The notes under the pieces were generated by a model. The model had not been told where the DNA came from and searched no databases. It saw nothing but the letters and a program-made list of their open reading frames with translations. Below, one piece after another: positions 51,605 through 63,400 of a stretch of DNA of 64,000 nt. Made by a program: the position numbers and the translations under genes. Numbering within the stretch: the stretch's first letter is position 1; each line of letters starts with the position of its first letter. The stretch covers positions 1-64,000 of the forward strand of contig OOIN01000011.1 of assembly GCA_900323505.1 (NCBI GenBank), in the 5' to 3' direction. This DNA is from Ustilago trichophora. Taxonomy: Eukaryota; Basidiomycota; Ustilaginomycetes; Ustilaginales; Ustilaginaceae.

Positions 51605-53661
51605 GGCCTCACGGCCACAAAATCCACCTGGAGGATGGCAAGACGCCCCTGTATGGAGTGTTGTACTTGTTGTCCAACCAAGAGCAGGAGGGACTTTTGC
51701 AATTACCTCCAGAAGATGGAGGCCAACAGGTTCATTTGTCCCTCCAGCAGCCAAGCGGCCGCACCCCTATTGTTTGTGCCAAAGAAGGACGGTTGCCTGC
51801 GGCTGTGCGTCGACTATCAAGCCCTGAACGCAATCACAGTGAAGGATCACTACCCAATTCCCCTCATCTCCAAACATCTGGATCACCTTGCGACAGCCAA
51901 AGTGTTTACCAAACTAGATCTGAAGGGGGCCTACAACCTCCTGCGGATTGCACCGGGCCATGAGTGGAAGACCGCCTTCCGCACGTGCTACAACAGCTAC
52001 GAGTACCTTGTGATGCCGTTCGGATTGTGCAACGCCCCTGCAACTTTCCAGCGACTAATGAATCATGTGCTGTCGGACCTGTTAGACGTGTCAGTGATCG
52101 TTTACCTTGACGACATCTTGATTTTCTCAGAGGACGCCCAAGGGCACCCCCACCACGTCCGACAGGTAATCAAGCGCCTCTGCCGGCACCAACTATACTG
52201 CAATCCCGACAAATGTTTGTTCAGCACCGCCAAGGTCGAATTCCTGGGTTATGTCGTCAGCCCAGAGGGCATCTCCATGGACTCCTCCAAGGTCAGCACC
52301 GTGCTGGAGTGGCCGCTGCCCGCGTCTATCCAACAGATCCAAGTCTTCCTTGGGTTTGCCAACTTCTACCGTCGCTTCATCCAACACTACTCCTGCATAG
52401 CTGCTCCCCTGACCGACCTACTCAAGGGGGCGCCGTTGGGTAAGATCATGTTGCTGCCAGAAGCCGTGGCGGCATTTGAGAAACTGAAGCAAGCGTTCAC
52501 CAAAGCACCCATTCTCAAGCATTTTGCTCCAGACCTCCCTACCGTTCTGGAAACAGATGCCAGCGATGTATTGGGGCTGTTGCCCAACCCCTTTGTTTGG
52601 GCCCAGGTTATCTTGAGTCCCAAGCAACGAGCTGTGGGTGTCCGTCGGATTGGGAGTGACCCAACAGATCAGTTCTGCATTGACTGGCTGCGCCGGAGGG
52701 TTAGATGCGACAGGTTTGGCCAAACTACAGATCAGCTTTCTGTTGCGTCCCCTCCAGCGCCAACAACTCCTTTTAAGAGGCACTACCGCTCGACGAGGCT
52801 TCCCTCCGGAACCTCGTCACATTTATTACTTAGTTCACTTTCTGTTAACTTGAGTTGCTGACGTGCTGACTCCTTCATCCCTCCGGCAGTGTCTCCGACC
52901 CCTCTGTACCTGACAACCCCCAGACCGTAGCTGCTCAGCGGTGTCCAGACCCTACGGCCTTAACACAACGCCGTAGTGGCCACCGTCCTGTTGCAATGGC
53001 ACCCCCAGGAAGCAAGTGCTAACGCCTCCATCCCAAACACCCGCACACACTCCCTCCACCTAGTAGCATACTGGTCGAGGAAGATGATTCCAGCGGAACA
53101 CAACCACAAAATCCACAACAAGGAGCTACTGGCCATTGTGGACGCCTGCGGTCACTGGAGGCACTACCTACATGGCCTCAGCAATGCCTTCCTAATATAT
53201 ACAGATAATCAGGCCCTCCAGTATTTCAACACAAAATGACAGCTCAACCGGCGGCAAGCCGACCTTGCCGAGTATGACTTTGTGCTCCACCACCGCCCTG
53301 GGAAGGAGGCTGTTTGTCCTGACACCCTAAGTTGATGGCATGACCTGCTCCCCAACAGCCCCTCCAGTACGGACCCTGCTAACCACTCCACCCTCCTACC
53401 GACTCACCTATTTGGCAAGGCGAGCTGTCCCCTGGAGGTATCCCAAAGTCAACCAGCCCACTGGGAGTCAACCCTACGGTCCACCACAGATCTCCCTCCA
53501 GGAGTGGCTCTCCAAAGCGGCACCCACTCAGCAGCAACAGCAAGTTGTACATTCCCCCACCCCTACGCGCAGAGGCCCTCTCCCTGGTGCATGATCAGGC
53601 CTACGCCGGCCACCCTGGCCATTGCACCACCCTCCACCTCCTGTGGCAGCATTTCTATTGG
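51605..53661 (+). pseudogene. Ty3/gypsy polyprotein fragment (RT, RNase H, start of integrase)
   Basis: Reverse transcriptase motifs are clear: PLLFVPKKDGCLRLCVDYQAL, KLDLKGAYNLLRI, MPFGLCNAPATFQ and the catalytic VIVYLDDILIF (YLDD), then LGYVVSPEGI and FLGFANFYRRFI. RNase H follows: LPTVLETDASD, interrupted by an LTR at 52569-52965 and resuming [36 protein letters not shown]. The integrase zinc-binding region is represented by VHDQAYAGHPGH...LLWQHFYW, where a second LTR ends it. Lesions include a frameshift near 51695, an in-frame TGA after FNTK (about 53237), further stops after 53330, and lack of gag, protease and the integrase core. Confidence 0.92.
52569..52965 (+). mobile_element. Solo LTR (397 bp), family 2, inside gypsy RNase H
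   Basis: It starts TATTGGGGCTGTTGCCCAAC (TG changed to TA at the tip) and ends GGCCTTAACA. It is a clear relative of the inverted 53662-54060 copy (TGTTGGGGCTG...CCTGAACA). It interrupts the RNase H coding sequence between DASD and VVATVLL. The flanking pentamers CGATG and CAACG differ by two transitions, consistent with a decayed target duplication. Confidence 0.8.
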
Positions 53662-54060
53662 TGTTCAGGCAGTAGGGTCTGGGTACCGCTGAGCGGCTAC
53701 GGTCTGGGGGTCGTCGGGTATGGAGGGGTTGTAGACACTTGCTGGAGGGGTGGAGGAGTCAGCATGTCGGTACTCAAGTTGATGGATAGTGAACTAAGTA
53801 ATACATGCAACAAGGTTCCGGAGGGAAGCCTCATTGAGTGGTAGTGCTTCTTAAAAAGGAGTTGTCGGCGCTGGGGGGGCCGCAATGGAAAACCAATCCG
53901 TAGCCTGGCCAAGCCCATTGGGCCTAACCCTCCAGCGCAGCTGATCGATGCAGAACTGATCTGTGAGGTACCTTCTGATCCGACGGAACGCCCACAGCTC
54001 ATGAATTGGGACTTGGGATATCATAGGACCAAACAAAGGGGTTGGGCGACAGCCCCAACA
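53662..54060 (-). mobile_element. LTR (399 bp), family 2, minus orientation
   Basis: On the minus strand it runs TGTTGGGGCTGTCGCCCAAC...GACCCTACTGCCTGAACA. It cuts off the integrase zinc-binding region. The flanking pentamers ATTGG and GCTAC do not match, so the far side of the insertion has been lost or rearranged. Confidence 0.8.
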
Positions 54061-54207
54061 GCTACTGCACTTATTCTAGGTCCATTTAATAAGAATGTTA
54101 ATTAGACACAGATTAATGTATCTAAGGACTTGTAGATCTAGAGTCATAAGACTAGTCACTTCAAATTGCTCTAGTGATGAATGAATTAGGGATGCCATTG
54201 CATAAGA

Positions 54208-55587
54208 TACTCTATTTTTCACTCAGGTTGAAACGGCGCACAAAAATTGTGCCTATCAGGTTGACACATGGCAGGTGCGCTTTTTTGAAATTATGTTTTT
54301 GACGCAAGCAGGTTGAAACAGTGAAAAAAAATTGTTGAGCAATTTGCAGGGCTGGAGCAGCCAGAATTGAAGTTTCAAGGTCCACGCATCCTTCTCCATC
54401 TACCTACTGCAACACTGACAAGATGCCTGCTCCTCTAAGCAAGGATATACAAGCCAGGATTGTTCATGCAGTCCATAAGCTCAACCTGTCTTATGGCCAG
54501 GCTGCTAGGCAGCTGCAAACGTTGCCTGCAACTGTCAGGCGCATCTACACACAGTGGAGAGACACAGGAAGCGCAGCTCCGCAGCAGATGGGAGGAAACC
54601 GCTTACCCATGATTGGCCAGTCACAGCTTGACTTCCTGGAAGCACAGCTGGATCAAAGCAACTCATCAGTCACCCTGGAAACACTGCAGATACGCATGGG
54701 GACCCAGTTTGGAACAACATACAGCATCACAAGCATATGGCGCGCAGTCACCCAGAAGCTGCAGTACTGACTCAAGTGCACACACCTGATGCCGCAGGAC
54801 TACAACATCAATGCACACATTATAGAACACCAGGCATGGTGCACGCAGTTCCTGCAGGAAGGTCTCACCATGATGGACTGCATATACATCAATGATTCCG
54901 GTTTCAATCTGCACCAGATATGCACAGTCAAGTATGCACGCAAGGGACAGTGCGCAATTCAGGTGTGTCCAAGCCGCAAAGGAAAGAATACTTTGCTTGT
55001 AATTGCTGCAGCAAAGGAAGGTATGGTTGCATATGACTTTAAACAGGGTGCATACAATGGCACATTGTTTGCTGCATTCATTGCAGAGAAACTGCTCCCT
55101 GCAATGCAGCGCATGGGCATGCGCAACAAGGTGATCATCATGGATAACTGCAGGATCCACTACAATGCAGGTGTATGCGGACCCATAGAGGCTGCAGGTC
55201 ATCAGCTTCACTTCCTCCCTCCTTATTTTCCCTTCCTGAATGCTGCAGAATGGGTCTTTGCGCATGTCAAGCCACAGATGCGCAAAGACAGGTTCAATAT
55301 GTGGGAATATATGGTCATGCGCATGCAGGCAGAGTTAAATCAGATCACTGAGCGCCATATAAGTGGTTGGATCCATGAAGTTTGCCGCAACGCAGCAGAT
55401 GCAATCCTTGGAAGGGCACTTGGAATCACGTACCCTGCAGATGGTTCAACCTGATAAAAAAGAAAAAAAATGACTGGTTCAACTTGGTAATTCAATAAAA
55501 TTAATTTGTAAACAAAGCGTGTACCCCCAGTCAACCTGCCCAGCGCAATTTTGCTGATTATGGTCAACCTAAGTGAAAAATAGAGTA
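54208..55587 (+). mobile_element. Second Tc1/mariner-superfamily element, complete ends
   Basis: The element is 54210-55585 with TA duplications at 54208-54209 and 55586-55587. The terminal repeats are CTCTATTTTTCACTCAGGTT and, inverted, CTCTATTTTTCACTTAGGTT. A second CAGGTTGAC about 45 bp in on both sides suggests paired binding sites. It is unrelated in sequence to the element at 44.9 kb. Confidence 0.9.
54423..55454 (+). pseudogene. Tc1/IS630-type transposase with a single in-frame TGA
   Basis: One reading frame of 344 codons runs from ATG 54423 to a stop at 55454, broken only by TGA at 54768-54770 (after QKLQY). The N-terminal half has a helix-turn-helix (LSYGQAARQLQTLPATVRRI, TQWRDTGSA). 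The catalytic half has MDCIYINDSGF (first Asp), KVIIMDNCRIH (second Asp) and FLPPYFPFLNAAEWVF (Glu), the order of IS630/Tc1 DDE enzymes; the usual PYSPxLNPIE is altered to PYFPFLNAAE. The stop separates DNA-binding and catalytic parts. Stop read-through, a downstream restart (Met at 54789) or plain inactivation are all possible. Confidence 0.85.
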
Positions 55588-56358
55588 ATTCAGATTGGAT
55601 TGTTACTGAGGGTTAAAAAAATTGTGCTGTTGCTTACTTATACAAACATTTGATCTTATTTTTTTAGGGAAGCATTGCTCTTTTGTTAACGCCTCCCGTT
55701 TTTAGCTTCTATCCCACTACTGAATGCCAACCAACGTTTGATCGGAATGGTCTTTGGCCTCTGGAAATGCTTCAATTCTGCCAGTGCAGTCATCATGAAT
55801 GTGTGCTTTGATGTGATGCAAGACAGGACAACGAGTGACAGGGACCAATTTGATACCATGTTCTATTGCGTCATTGCCTACAAGTTGATTGGTGCGATCT
55901 TCGGCATTAGAAGCGGAAGTGCTTGGCCTGTGAATCTCACAGGCAGCAGATGACGTTTGAAGCGGGCGTACTGAAAATTTGAAGGAAAACATTCTTGCCG
56001 GTCTGACATACAATGCCATCAAGAGGGGGGATTCCGGCGGTGTACTCAAGCTGGACAAAAAGCAACTTCGGGAAAAGGTCAGTGGTTGTCGCTGCCTATT
56101 TAGCTTTGCGCAGTTGCAGTCAGTGAGTCAAGGAAAAAGGCAAGCTGGCGGAACAATAATCCCAGTGTGAGCGCTGCACGTCGGGATTGTTACAGATCTA
56201 TTCATCGTTGGTGGTGGAGCTAGAAGGTGACACGTCAGGCATAGCAGGACTTCCAACCCTGTCTGTGTGCTTGGTGACCATTGGAAAGTGACCATTGGAA
56301 AGATGTGTTGGAACCTGCCTAGCGCAAAATAGCGTGCGAAACGTTTACCCCATAAATC
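55588..56358. other. Intergenic, no supported feature
   Basis: Several short frames occur here, but none has recognisable similarity or clear coding character. Confidence 0.4.
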
Positions 56359-57927
56359 TCAATAGAAGCTGAGTTTCCGTCCGGTTGCAGTCCGCCTTCG
56401 TAGAGTTTCCGGAACACCATGCTCAGATTTTGCAGGTGGCAGCACTGGATTTCCATTTCCAGCATTTGGGCCGTTTGGCTGTTGAGTGACGATGTGATCC
56501 TTTGTCTTAAAGGTGCTGTACAGCTTGTCCATGTCCTGGTTGGAAAAGCCAAGGTGAGCCTGGACAACATTGGGGAGGGGGGGGTTGAGAGCAAGCCAGT
56601 TGCTCAAAGAGACGTCTTGTAAGTGTCTGTCTTGAAGATTTCGAGGTACTGCACGTCAGTGTCTCCGATGTTCTCAATATGGTGTCCATTTTGCTCGCTA
56701 ATGTACGCCGTGTCACCAGCCTGAAAATCATATGTGCAAGCGTTGTTCTGTCCAGCAAAACTGGTGATCCTGGCGTGTCCTTTAATGAAGTAGTCCCACT
56801 CTGGGCTGTTTGGATGCCAATGGAGCTCTTGAATTGCTCCAGGTTGGATGGTAACCAAAGCAGCCGCAATGTTCTTGGACACGGCAAACTTGGAGCTGTC
56901 AACAACCTTGATGGAACCTCCATTAAACTGGGTTAGCGCCTGGTTGTTCAGATTGTATGTGAACGGTTGTTCGGTGCAATGGCCTTGAGGCAAATCAACA
57001 GCAGAGGTGCCATTTGTCGAACTGTCCACCTCTCCCGGGAAGATGTATAGCTCTTGAGAGGGGAACTTGTCAAACGCTGAGGTCGATAGACCAGCTTGCC
57101 CAAAATTCTTGGCAATCACCTCGCGAGGAATGTGTGCCATCCAATTGGTCAGCAGCAGTGTCGAATCTTCCGAGAAACTGCCGCCATCGAAGACAAGAAG
57201 GAACTCTGTGCCGTTGTCACTGACACCTTGAAGCAAGTGTGGGGTTCCAGCGGGAAAGTACCACAAATTTCCGGCCTCAACATCAGCAACACTAGATTGA
57301 TCGGCCAGAGAACAGGTGTCAGCAATTTTGAGTCAATGCAGAGCCATCCAAGTGTGTGTGTACTTACTAATTCTTGCCGTCTGGATCAACAGCTGCAACC
57401 CAAGTGGTGCCTTCCAGAACATAGGCCCACTCTGCGGCCGAGTGCCAGTGCATCTTGCGGTATGCGCCTTTGTCCAGATGCATGTTGACTCCAGCCAGCT
57501 TGGTTGCTACCGGAAGGACATCGACATTCTGTTGACGGGCCCAGCCACCGGTCTGCAACCGATTGTGACTTAAAGCAAATGGCCACTTGGCTTGAGGAAT
57601 CGTACCATGATCCGTGCTGGGTGGCGCAAACGTGTCAGGGTTCTGTTGGGAAATTTCGGTATTGTCTGGGCCAAGATTTGTTGATCCAATGTGGCCTCAC
57701 ATTGGCTGCGGAAGCTTGCCAGTATCTTGAAACACTTGAAAGAGGGAGTAATTGGAAACATTGGAGCGATAGTCCACAGGGTACATCGAAGCCACCTGTT
57801 GAACCCTCTTTGCTATATGCTCCTGCCAATGCTGCTGTTCATCTAAGATTGGTGCCACGCGAGAATGCAAGACAAGCCCAGCGGAGCCTGCAAGTAGAAC
57901 AAAGTAAAGGGTGGCAAAGTTCCGCAT
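56359..57927 (-). pseudogene. Bicupin oxalate decarboxylase, broken by a stop and a frameshift
   Basis: Oxalate decarboxylases are secreted Mn enzymes converting oxalate to formate and CO2. Exon 1 starts at ATG 57927 with a signal-peptide-like MRNFATLYFVLLAGSAGLVL. The frame continues through SLSHNRLQTGGWARQQN-like sequence (here FALSHNRLQTGGWARQQN). Cupin 1 has MHWHSAAEWAYVL; cupin 2 has LHWHPNSPEWDYF, each with the HxH and Glu metal ligands, and a later HH. A 76 bp intron (57367-57292) with GTAAGT/CTAG splices cleanly (NYVADVEAGNLWYF). Two lesions: an in-frame TGA at 57699-57697 (after KLPQPM, before GHIGSTNLGPDN) and loss of one base near 56616, shifting the frame before SNWLALNPP. The original length would be about 500 aa, the family norm. 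Both lesions are small, so recent decay or assembly error should be considered. Confidence 0.88.
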
Positions 57928-57997
57928 TGTGACCAGGTCTTTGGAAGCATGTGCTGGTTGGGATTGGACGTTAGCAGAACTGGGTCCATTTCCTACC

Positions 57998-58007
57998 TTT
58001 ATATAAG
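57998..58007 (-). promoter_or_regulatory. TATA box of the oxalate decarboxylase pseudogene
   Basis: TTATATAAAG on the minus strand lies about 71 bases upstream of the ATG at 57927, a normal TATA-to-start spacing for a fungal gene. Confidence 0.5.
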
Positions 58008-58622
58008 CATGGACAAAAGGATGCCAATTAGTTGTTTCTTGCTAGAGCGCCCAGTCACCGATGATGACAGGGGGGCACGCAAGCGGGCTCCTGCCTATGC
58101 CAAACAACCCAGGATCCGTTGTCCTCCATCATTCGTTCCCATTCAAGATGGTCAGGATGGAGATGTGGGGCCTCAGAATGCTGAGCAAACCTAGAGCAGT
58201 CTCTGAGTCTTTCCTTCATTAAGAAAGCAATGTGCTTTGCGATGATGACACACTGATGCTGCCGTTAAGCACATGATTTCATTTCATTTCTTTGGAACGC
58301 CAGGGCGCAGAGGTCAGTGTGCGGCTCGCGTAAAGTCTACCACTGCATGTAATGAGAATCGATTTCGGCCGAAGCTAGCCGACAACAACTCTTCAGCTTA
58401 CAATTGGTTATTGGACGAAGGTCAGAAACAAACCATCATGCAACATATTTCTCCTCGCATTGGCACCAGCGGCTGATAGTCTTTATTTAGGCGCATGTTC
58501 TTCCCTTGAAATTCTGACATCATGGAGCGTTCCATGGCACGAACACCAAGTTTGCAATGCAACTGGTCTTTTGCAAATCAGTCAAAATTCTCTTCGTACT
58601 ATTGCGTGAACTGATAATTAAT
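58008..58622. other. Intergenic, no feature seen
   Basis: No supported gene or repeat. Confidence 0.4.
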
Positions 58623-58920
58623 TATTTTCCTTTTTCAGCATCAGATTGTGATGCCCCGCAATGTCTTCGTGACCTCTAATTGAATGTTATTGTGATCCTG
58701 CGCCAATGTCATCGTGAAATTGGCATAATTGGCTGGTGGTCCAACCTCCAGCAGCATGGCTGAGTGATCACTCATCACAAAGAGGTATGGACCATCACAA
58801 TGACATTCAATTAGAGGTCACAAAAACAGTAGCAGGCATCACAAAAACAGTCCCAAACAAGGAGCTGGGATCACAAAAAGGTCAATTTTCGTCACGGTTT
58901 CATCCTGAAAAAGGAAATAG
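58623..58920. repeat. Foldback/MITE element
   Basis: The outer arms TATTTTCCTTTTTCAG and CTGAAAAAGGAAATA are inverted repeats. The inner arms GTGACCTCTAATTGAATG and CATTCAATTAGAGGTCAC are perfectly complementary and continue with TTATTGTGAT/ATCACAATGA. It relates to the 14207-14560 foldback by its ends, showing that the family is not limited to the subtelomeric array. Confidence 0.75.
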
Positions 58921-60467
58921 TTACTGATCCACTTACAGGAATTTAGCGCGGGACTTCACATGTTCATTCCAGAGCGTTAGGTGTGCATAGCTTTTGCCTT
59001 TGCAAGGTTTCCGAGATCACATTTGCAATTGTTGATTCTATGTCACACAAAGCCCATACTGTAGTGGTTTTAGTCACAATTTAGATGTGAGATGAGTTTT
59101 ATTAAAAAATAAAAGAATAAAAAAGGACTGCGCAGCGGATTGAAAGGAAAACTTTGAACGTATGAGTTACAGTATTTGTCAGTTTTCGAGCAGTAAATAA
59201 CGTCTTGGGTTCTATTCCATTCAGCCACTGCTTTGAATTTGTTCTTGCTCCGATGTATTAGTCTGTTGGCCTCAAAGGCTTCCTTTTCGATTGAAAGCGG
59301 ACTCGTACCATACATGTGCCCTTGCTCGTTGATGCATTCCGTCTTAGCAATTTGGTCACCTAACCCTAGGCGGTGGGTTGTGAATGCAGGGGGGGGGGGG
59401 GGGCGGAGGACGTGGCCGTTCCGCCAAATGGATGCATCGCTCCTTCCCTCCACCCCCACCCCACCCATGATCGCAAATCCTGCTTGGAAAGCCCCCGCTC
59501 AGTTTAGCGGAGCTTCAGCTGCAAAAGGCCCTATAGGTTATGCTTTTCACCTCCGTCTGCAACTGCAAATGCGAACAGTTGTCGGTTCTGCCGCCGCTAG
59601 CGGTAGAATTTCAAGCTCAAGTGTTTGCTTGTGCATTGTCTTGTCGTAGCGCGGGCAAGGAAGCGCTTAGGAGGGGATTTGCAAAAAAAAAGGTTTCTGA
59701 GTTACTGACTCGTGCAGCGTGCTACATTGCCCAGGAGGATCAAATGTTGCTGTGCTGTGCTTCTCTCCCCGCATAAGTCAAGGAGGGACACAGAGCAATG
59801 GACTGCAGAGCACAAGTGGGTCGCCCACCTTTTCAGATATTAGTTTCTTGAACTCCTTTAGTTTCTCTTTCTCTTGTTGCAGCTTCATGTGCATCTCTCC
59901 AACAGTAGCAGAGCCTTCAGAGCTTCAAGAACCACTGAAGAGCAGCTTGGCACTATCAGGGACCGAAGCAAAAAAAGTCATGCAAGAGCGGCAGCTTAAG
60001 AAGCTTGCAGGGAGGTACACAGGGGCAGAAGCTTTCCATGAGGAAGCATAGTGATGCACAAGCCTGGTTGCTGATGCTGCATGATGTCTCAGACTATCCT
60101 ATGAGCACAATGGGAACTCAGAGAGATGAGAAACAAGTTGGCGACGGAGAGGTTATACAAAGCTTGTGCACAGCTAGTCTGCTGCTTTGCCAGGATTCTT
60201 GCACAGAAAAGCGAAGATACAGTAGTTTTAATTGTGCGATGTCGATTTAAACACAATGAGGACGGAGGTTTGATTCGATTCGATTCCGTTTTTAATTATT
60301 ATTATTTTTTTTTACTAAATTCACTATCTTTCTAGGCAGGTTGTTGGCAGCGAAGCGGAGCGAACTGAATGTAATAAGTGCGTACTTTCGAATTGCGGGG
60401 GTAACACAGCCAAAACAATTGATCCAGTGTGGTCGCTACAAAAGTCTTTGAAAGGCTAGCTTGGTCG
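58921..60467. other. Intergenic, no supported gene
   Basis: A 14-base G run lies near 59390-59403, and a T/A-rich stretch lies at 60290-60320. Short frames exist on both strands, but none has recognisable motifs. Confidence 0.4.
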
Positions 60468-63400
60468 ATGTCAAGACCCGGGCCGAGGAGTTGTCTATTT
60501 ATTTCATCGACCTGTCGTAGACAACAGCAAGCCAATAGGTATCTGCTCGCTCCCAAGGAAGCACAAGGATCAATCTCCCGTGACCAGTTTGCCTTCGCAT
60601 CTAACTCCATGTACAACGACCGCGAAATGCGACAGGGTGTTCCAGGATGGATGTGCGCGACGACTTGCCTCGGTTTCAGCATCACTGCCGGTATCCTCTT
60701 CTCCTACTTCAAATCTCGCGGTTCTGCAACTGCATTGACTACCTGCGATCCACCAACCAACTCTCTCTCAGACCTTTTCACACACCCTCTGATCTCCGAC
60801 CTCAATCGGGATGATCAACATGATGTCCAACCAATCGATCCTGTCGATTCGGGTTCGTTTGACGACGATCACGAGCCTCTTGTGTGTCCTCGTGCCGAAG
60901 AGCCTCTCAGCACATATTGCGACCAAGCGTCATACCGACGATTTCGCATTGCCGTACAATCTGCTCTCCAGCTCATGGCAATCGCAGGTCTCGTGATAGA
61001 CACAGTCGTAGTTGTGGCCGATCAACGTGCGCTAATTCAGCAAAGGCATCTCCCTCCATTCCTATCCAAGTTGCACTTTGCCGTCGCCTCCTTCTTGCAC
61101 CACTTGGCGGTATTGCTTGTTGTCACAGCTTTCCCTCGTTTGGCACAACTCCATCGCTTGGCCACCGTACTCGTTCTTTCATCTGTTCATACGCTTACGC
61201 TGATCTTCACCACACTGGTCGACTATCAGCTTCGCCAAACCATCACGACTCCCCGACTCCTTACTTCGTGTCGTCTTACAAATCTATGCTTGTCCGTGAG
61301 CTCGGCGCTTGTCGCTTTGACCGCACCCACAGGCCCCGCCCTTTCCGTCAAGCCACATGTGAATATCGAGCGCAGAGTCATGAAGAGCGTTTCTGGCGGC
61401 GGTTCAATTGCTCAATTCATGCTTGGCTTCATGGCTCTACCTCTCGTGTCGAGCGCGGCTCGTAACGGCCATGTTGATAAAGAAGACGTTCCTGCGCTAG
61501 ACCACACCTTACAGTCCAGCCATCTTTGTAAAAAGATCATACGTACATACCGACATACTTTGCACCTCGGCACAAGGTCCAATTCTTCGGCAACACCCAG
61601 ACCCAGCAATGTCAAGGCACGGACTCTGTTGACAAGCCTATTTCGAAGCAATACGGCTCATCTTTGCAAAGCCTTGTGTCTACTCGTCGTCGTTTCGGTC
61701 TCGTCCTTGCTGCCTAAGCTTGGGCTCAAGCTCATCCTGCAAGCACTCGAGACGCACGACACCGAGACTAATACAAGAGGACGTGCTGACAGCGTTGGCG
61801 AACGTGCGCGCGCCACTCTCCTTGTGTCGACAACTTTCTTTCTCGCTCTTTTATTCGACAGCTTCGTCACTTACTGTCTTCACGCCCAAGTCAAGGTTGT
61901 GATCGAAGCACGAGTACACACGCAGCTGGCCAGCCTCATAGCATGGAAGCGCCTTCGCCAAAAGGAAAACGTTGGATGTTCGTCAGCTAGTTATCCGTCG
62001 AAGCCTCAACATCAAGACAATTCTACTTTCTCTCTCGGATCGGATTCGGACCGTTCTTATTCCGACGATCCTGACATGGATGCCGATTCCGAAGAACCTG
62101 AAGCAGAAGCCACTGCGTCAAGCGTTATTAATCTGATCACAACAGACGTCGAACGCATTCTTCATCAGATTGACTCTCTCGCTTTGGGCTGCACTGCCCC
62201 GCTCGAAATCATTTTTGGCATCTACGCCGCCCACATGATCCTTGGCAACGGCGCTTTGGTCGGTCTTGGAGTGGCTGCGCTCCTGCAGCCCATCGCCTAC
62301 ATTTCTGGTCAGGTCACCGAACGGATCGACGATGGCCTGCAACAAGTTCGGGACAGGCGGGTTTCGGCCTTGTCAGGATTTTTGAAAGCCATTAAGACCG
62401 TCAAATATCAAGCGTTGGAGAATCATGTCGCTTCCAAGGTCATGCGCATCCGTCAAGAAGAGATCAGGTGGCAGACCAAATCCTGGGTCGTCTATACGCT
62501 ACTCGGTGGATTTTTCCGATTAGTGCCCTCTCTGGCGATCATTGTGGCGCTGGCATGGTTCACAATCTTCGAGGGCAACGTGCTTACAGCTTCGGTTGTC
62601 TTTCCAGCTGTAGCAGTGATGGGGGAGCTTCAATTCGCTGCAAGCCACTTACCAGATGTCTTCCTCAGCTTGATCCAAGGATGGGTCTCTCTGAAAAGGA
62701 TCTCTAATTTCCTGGAATCCGAAGAGGTGATGCTGCCTACAATGCCCTACCGTCCGCCACCGTCAACTGATTCTGCCGACCATGTCGATTCTTTCGAGAC
62801 GTTACCCCCTTCAATGGCACAGATCTCTGTGCAATTTGCAGAGCATCCGTGGATTGAGCCGCCGGAGGGCTTATCGCCTCCGGTAAAGGCTTCGTCAGCT
62901 AGTCGATTGCCTTCCTCCATCTGTATGGGAAGCGCAGAAAGCCCGTCGTCTTCGAGTCTGAGGGCCGAGTCTGATCCTGTCACTCGAACAAGTGACGTGA
63001 TTTTTGAAAGCGGTAAAATCAATCTCATCTGCGGCAAAACCGGTTCAGGCAAGAGTTTGCTTCTCCTTGCCCTCCTTGGCGAAACTCAACTCCCCTGGGC
63101 GGAAGTGGAGTGCCCACGTTCGCATCCGGACACATTGTTGCGTGCAGGAAGGCGTACTTCCCTATTTGGGTTGCAGCGCACTTCGGCATGGACGCCCGAT
63201 CCCTCTATCACATCGTACGTGCCTCAAAATCCTTTTCTTCTCGCCGCCAGCATCCGAGATAATATTCTGTATGGTCTCGAGTTTGATGCAGCCCGATTCG
63301 AGGCTGTTGTATTTGCATGCGGGCTCAAACCAGATTTGGCGATGCTCATGCACGGAGAACATACCTTGATCGTTGCGGAAGGGTCGAATGTGTCAGGCGG

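Noticed and set aside
55738..56170. Two short frames as a decayed gene
   Set aside because: No recognisable protein similarity and no consistent frame between them.
59719..60335. Small frames upstream of the ABC transporter as an extra gene
   Set aside because: No motif, poor coding character and multiple stops in every plausible joined frame.
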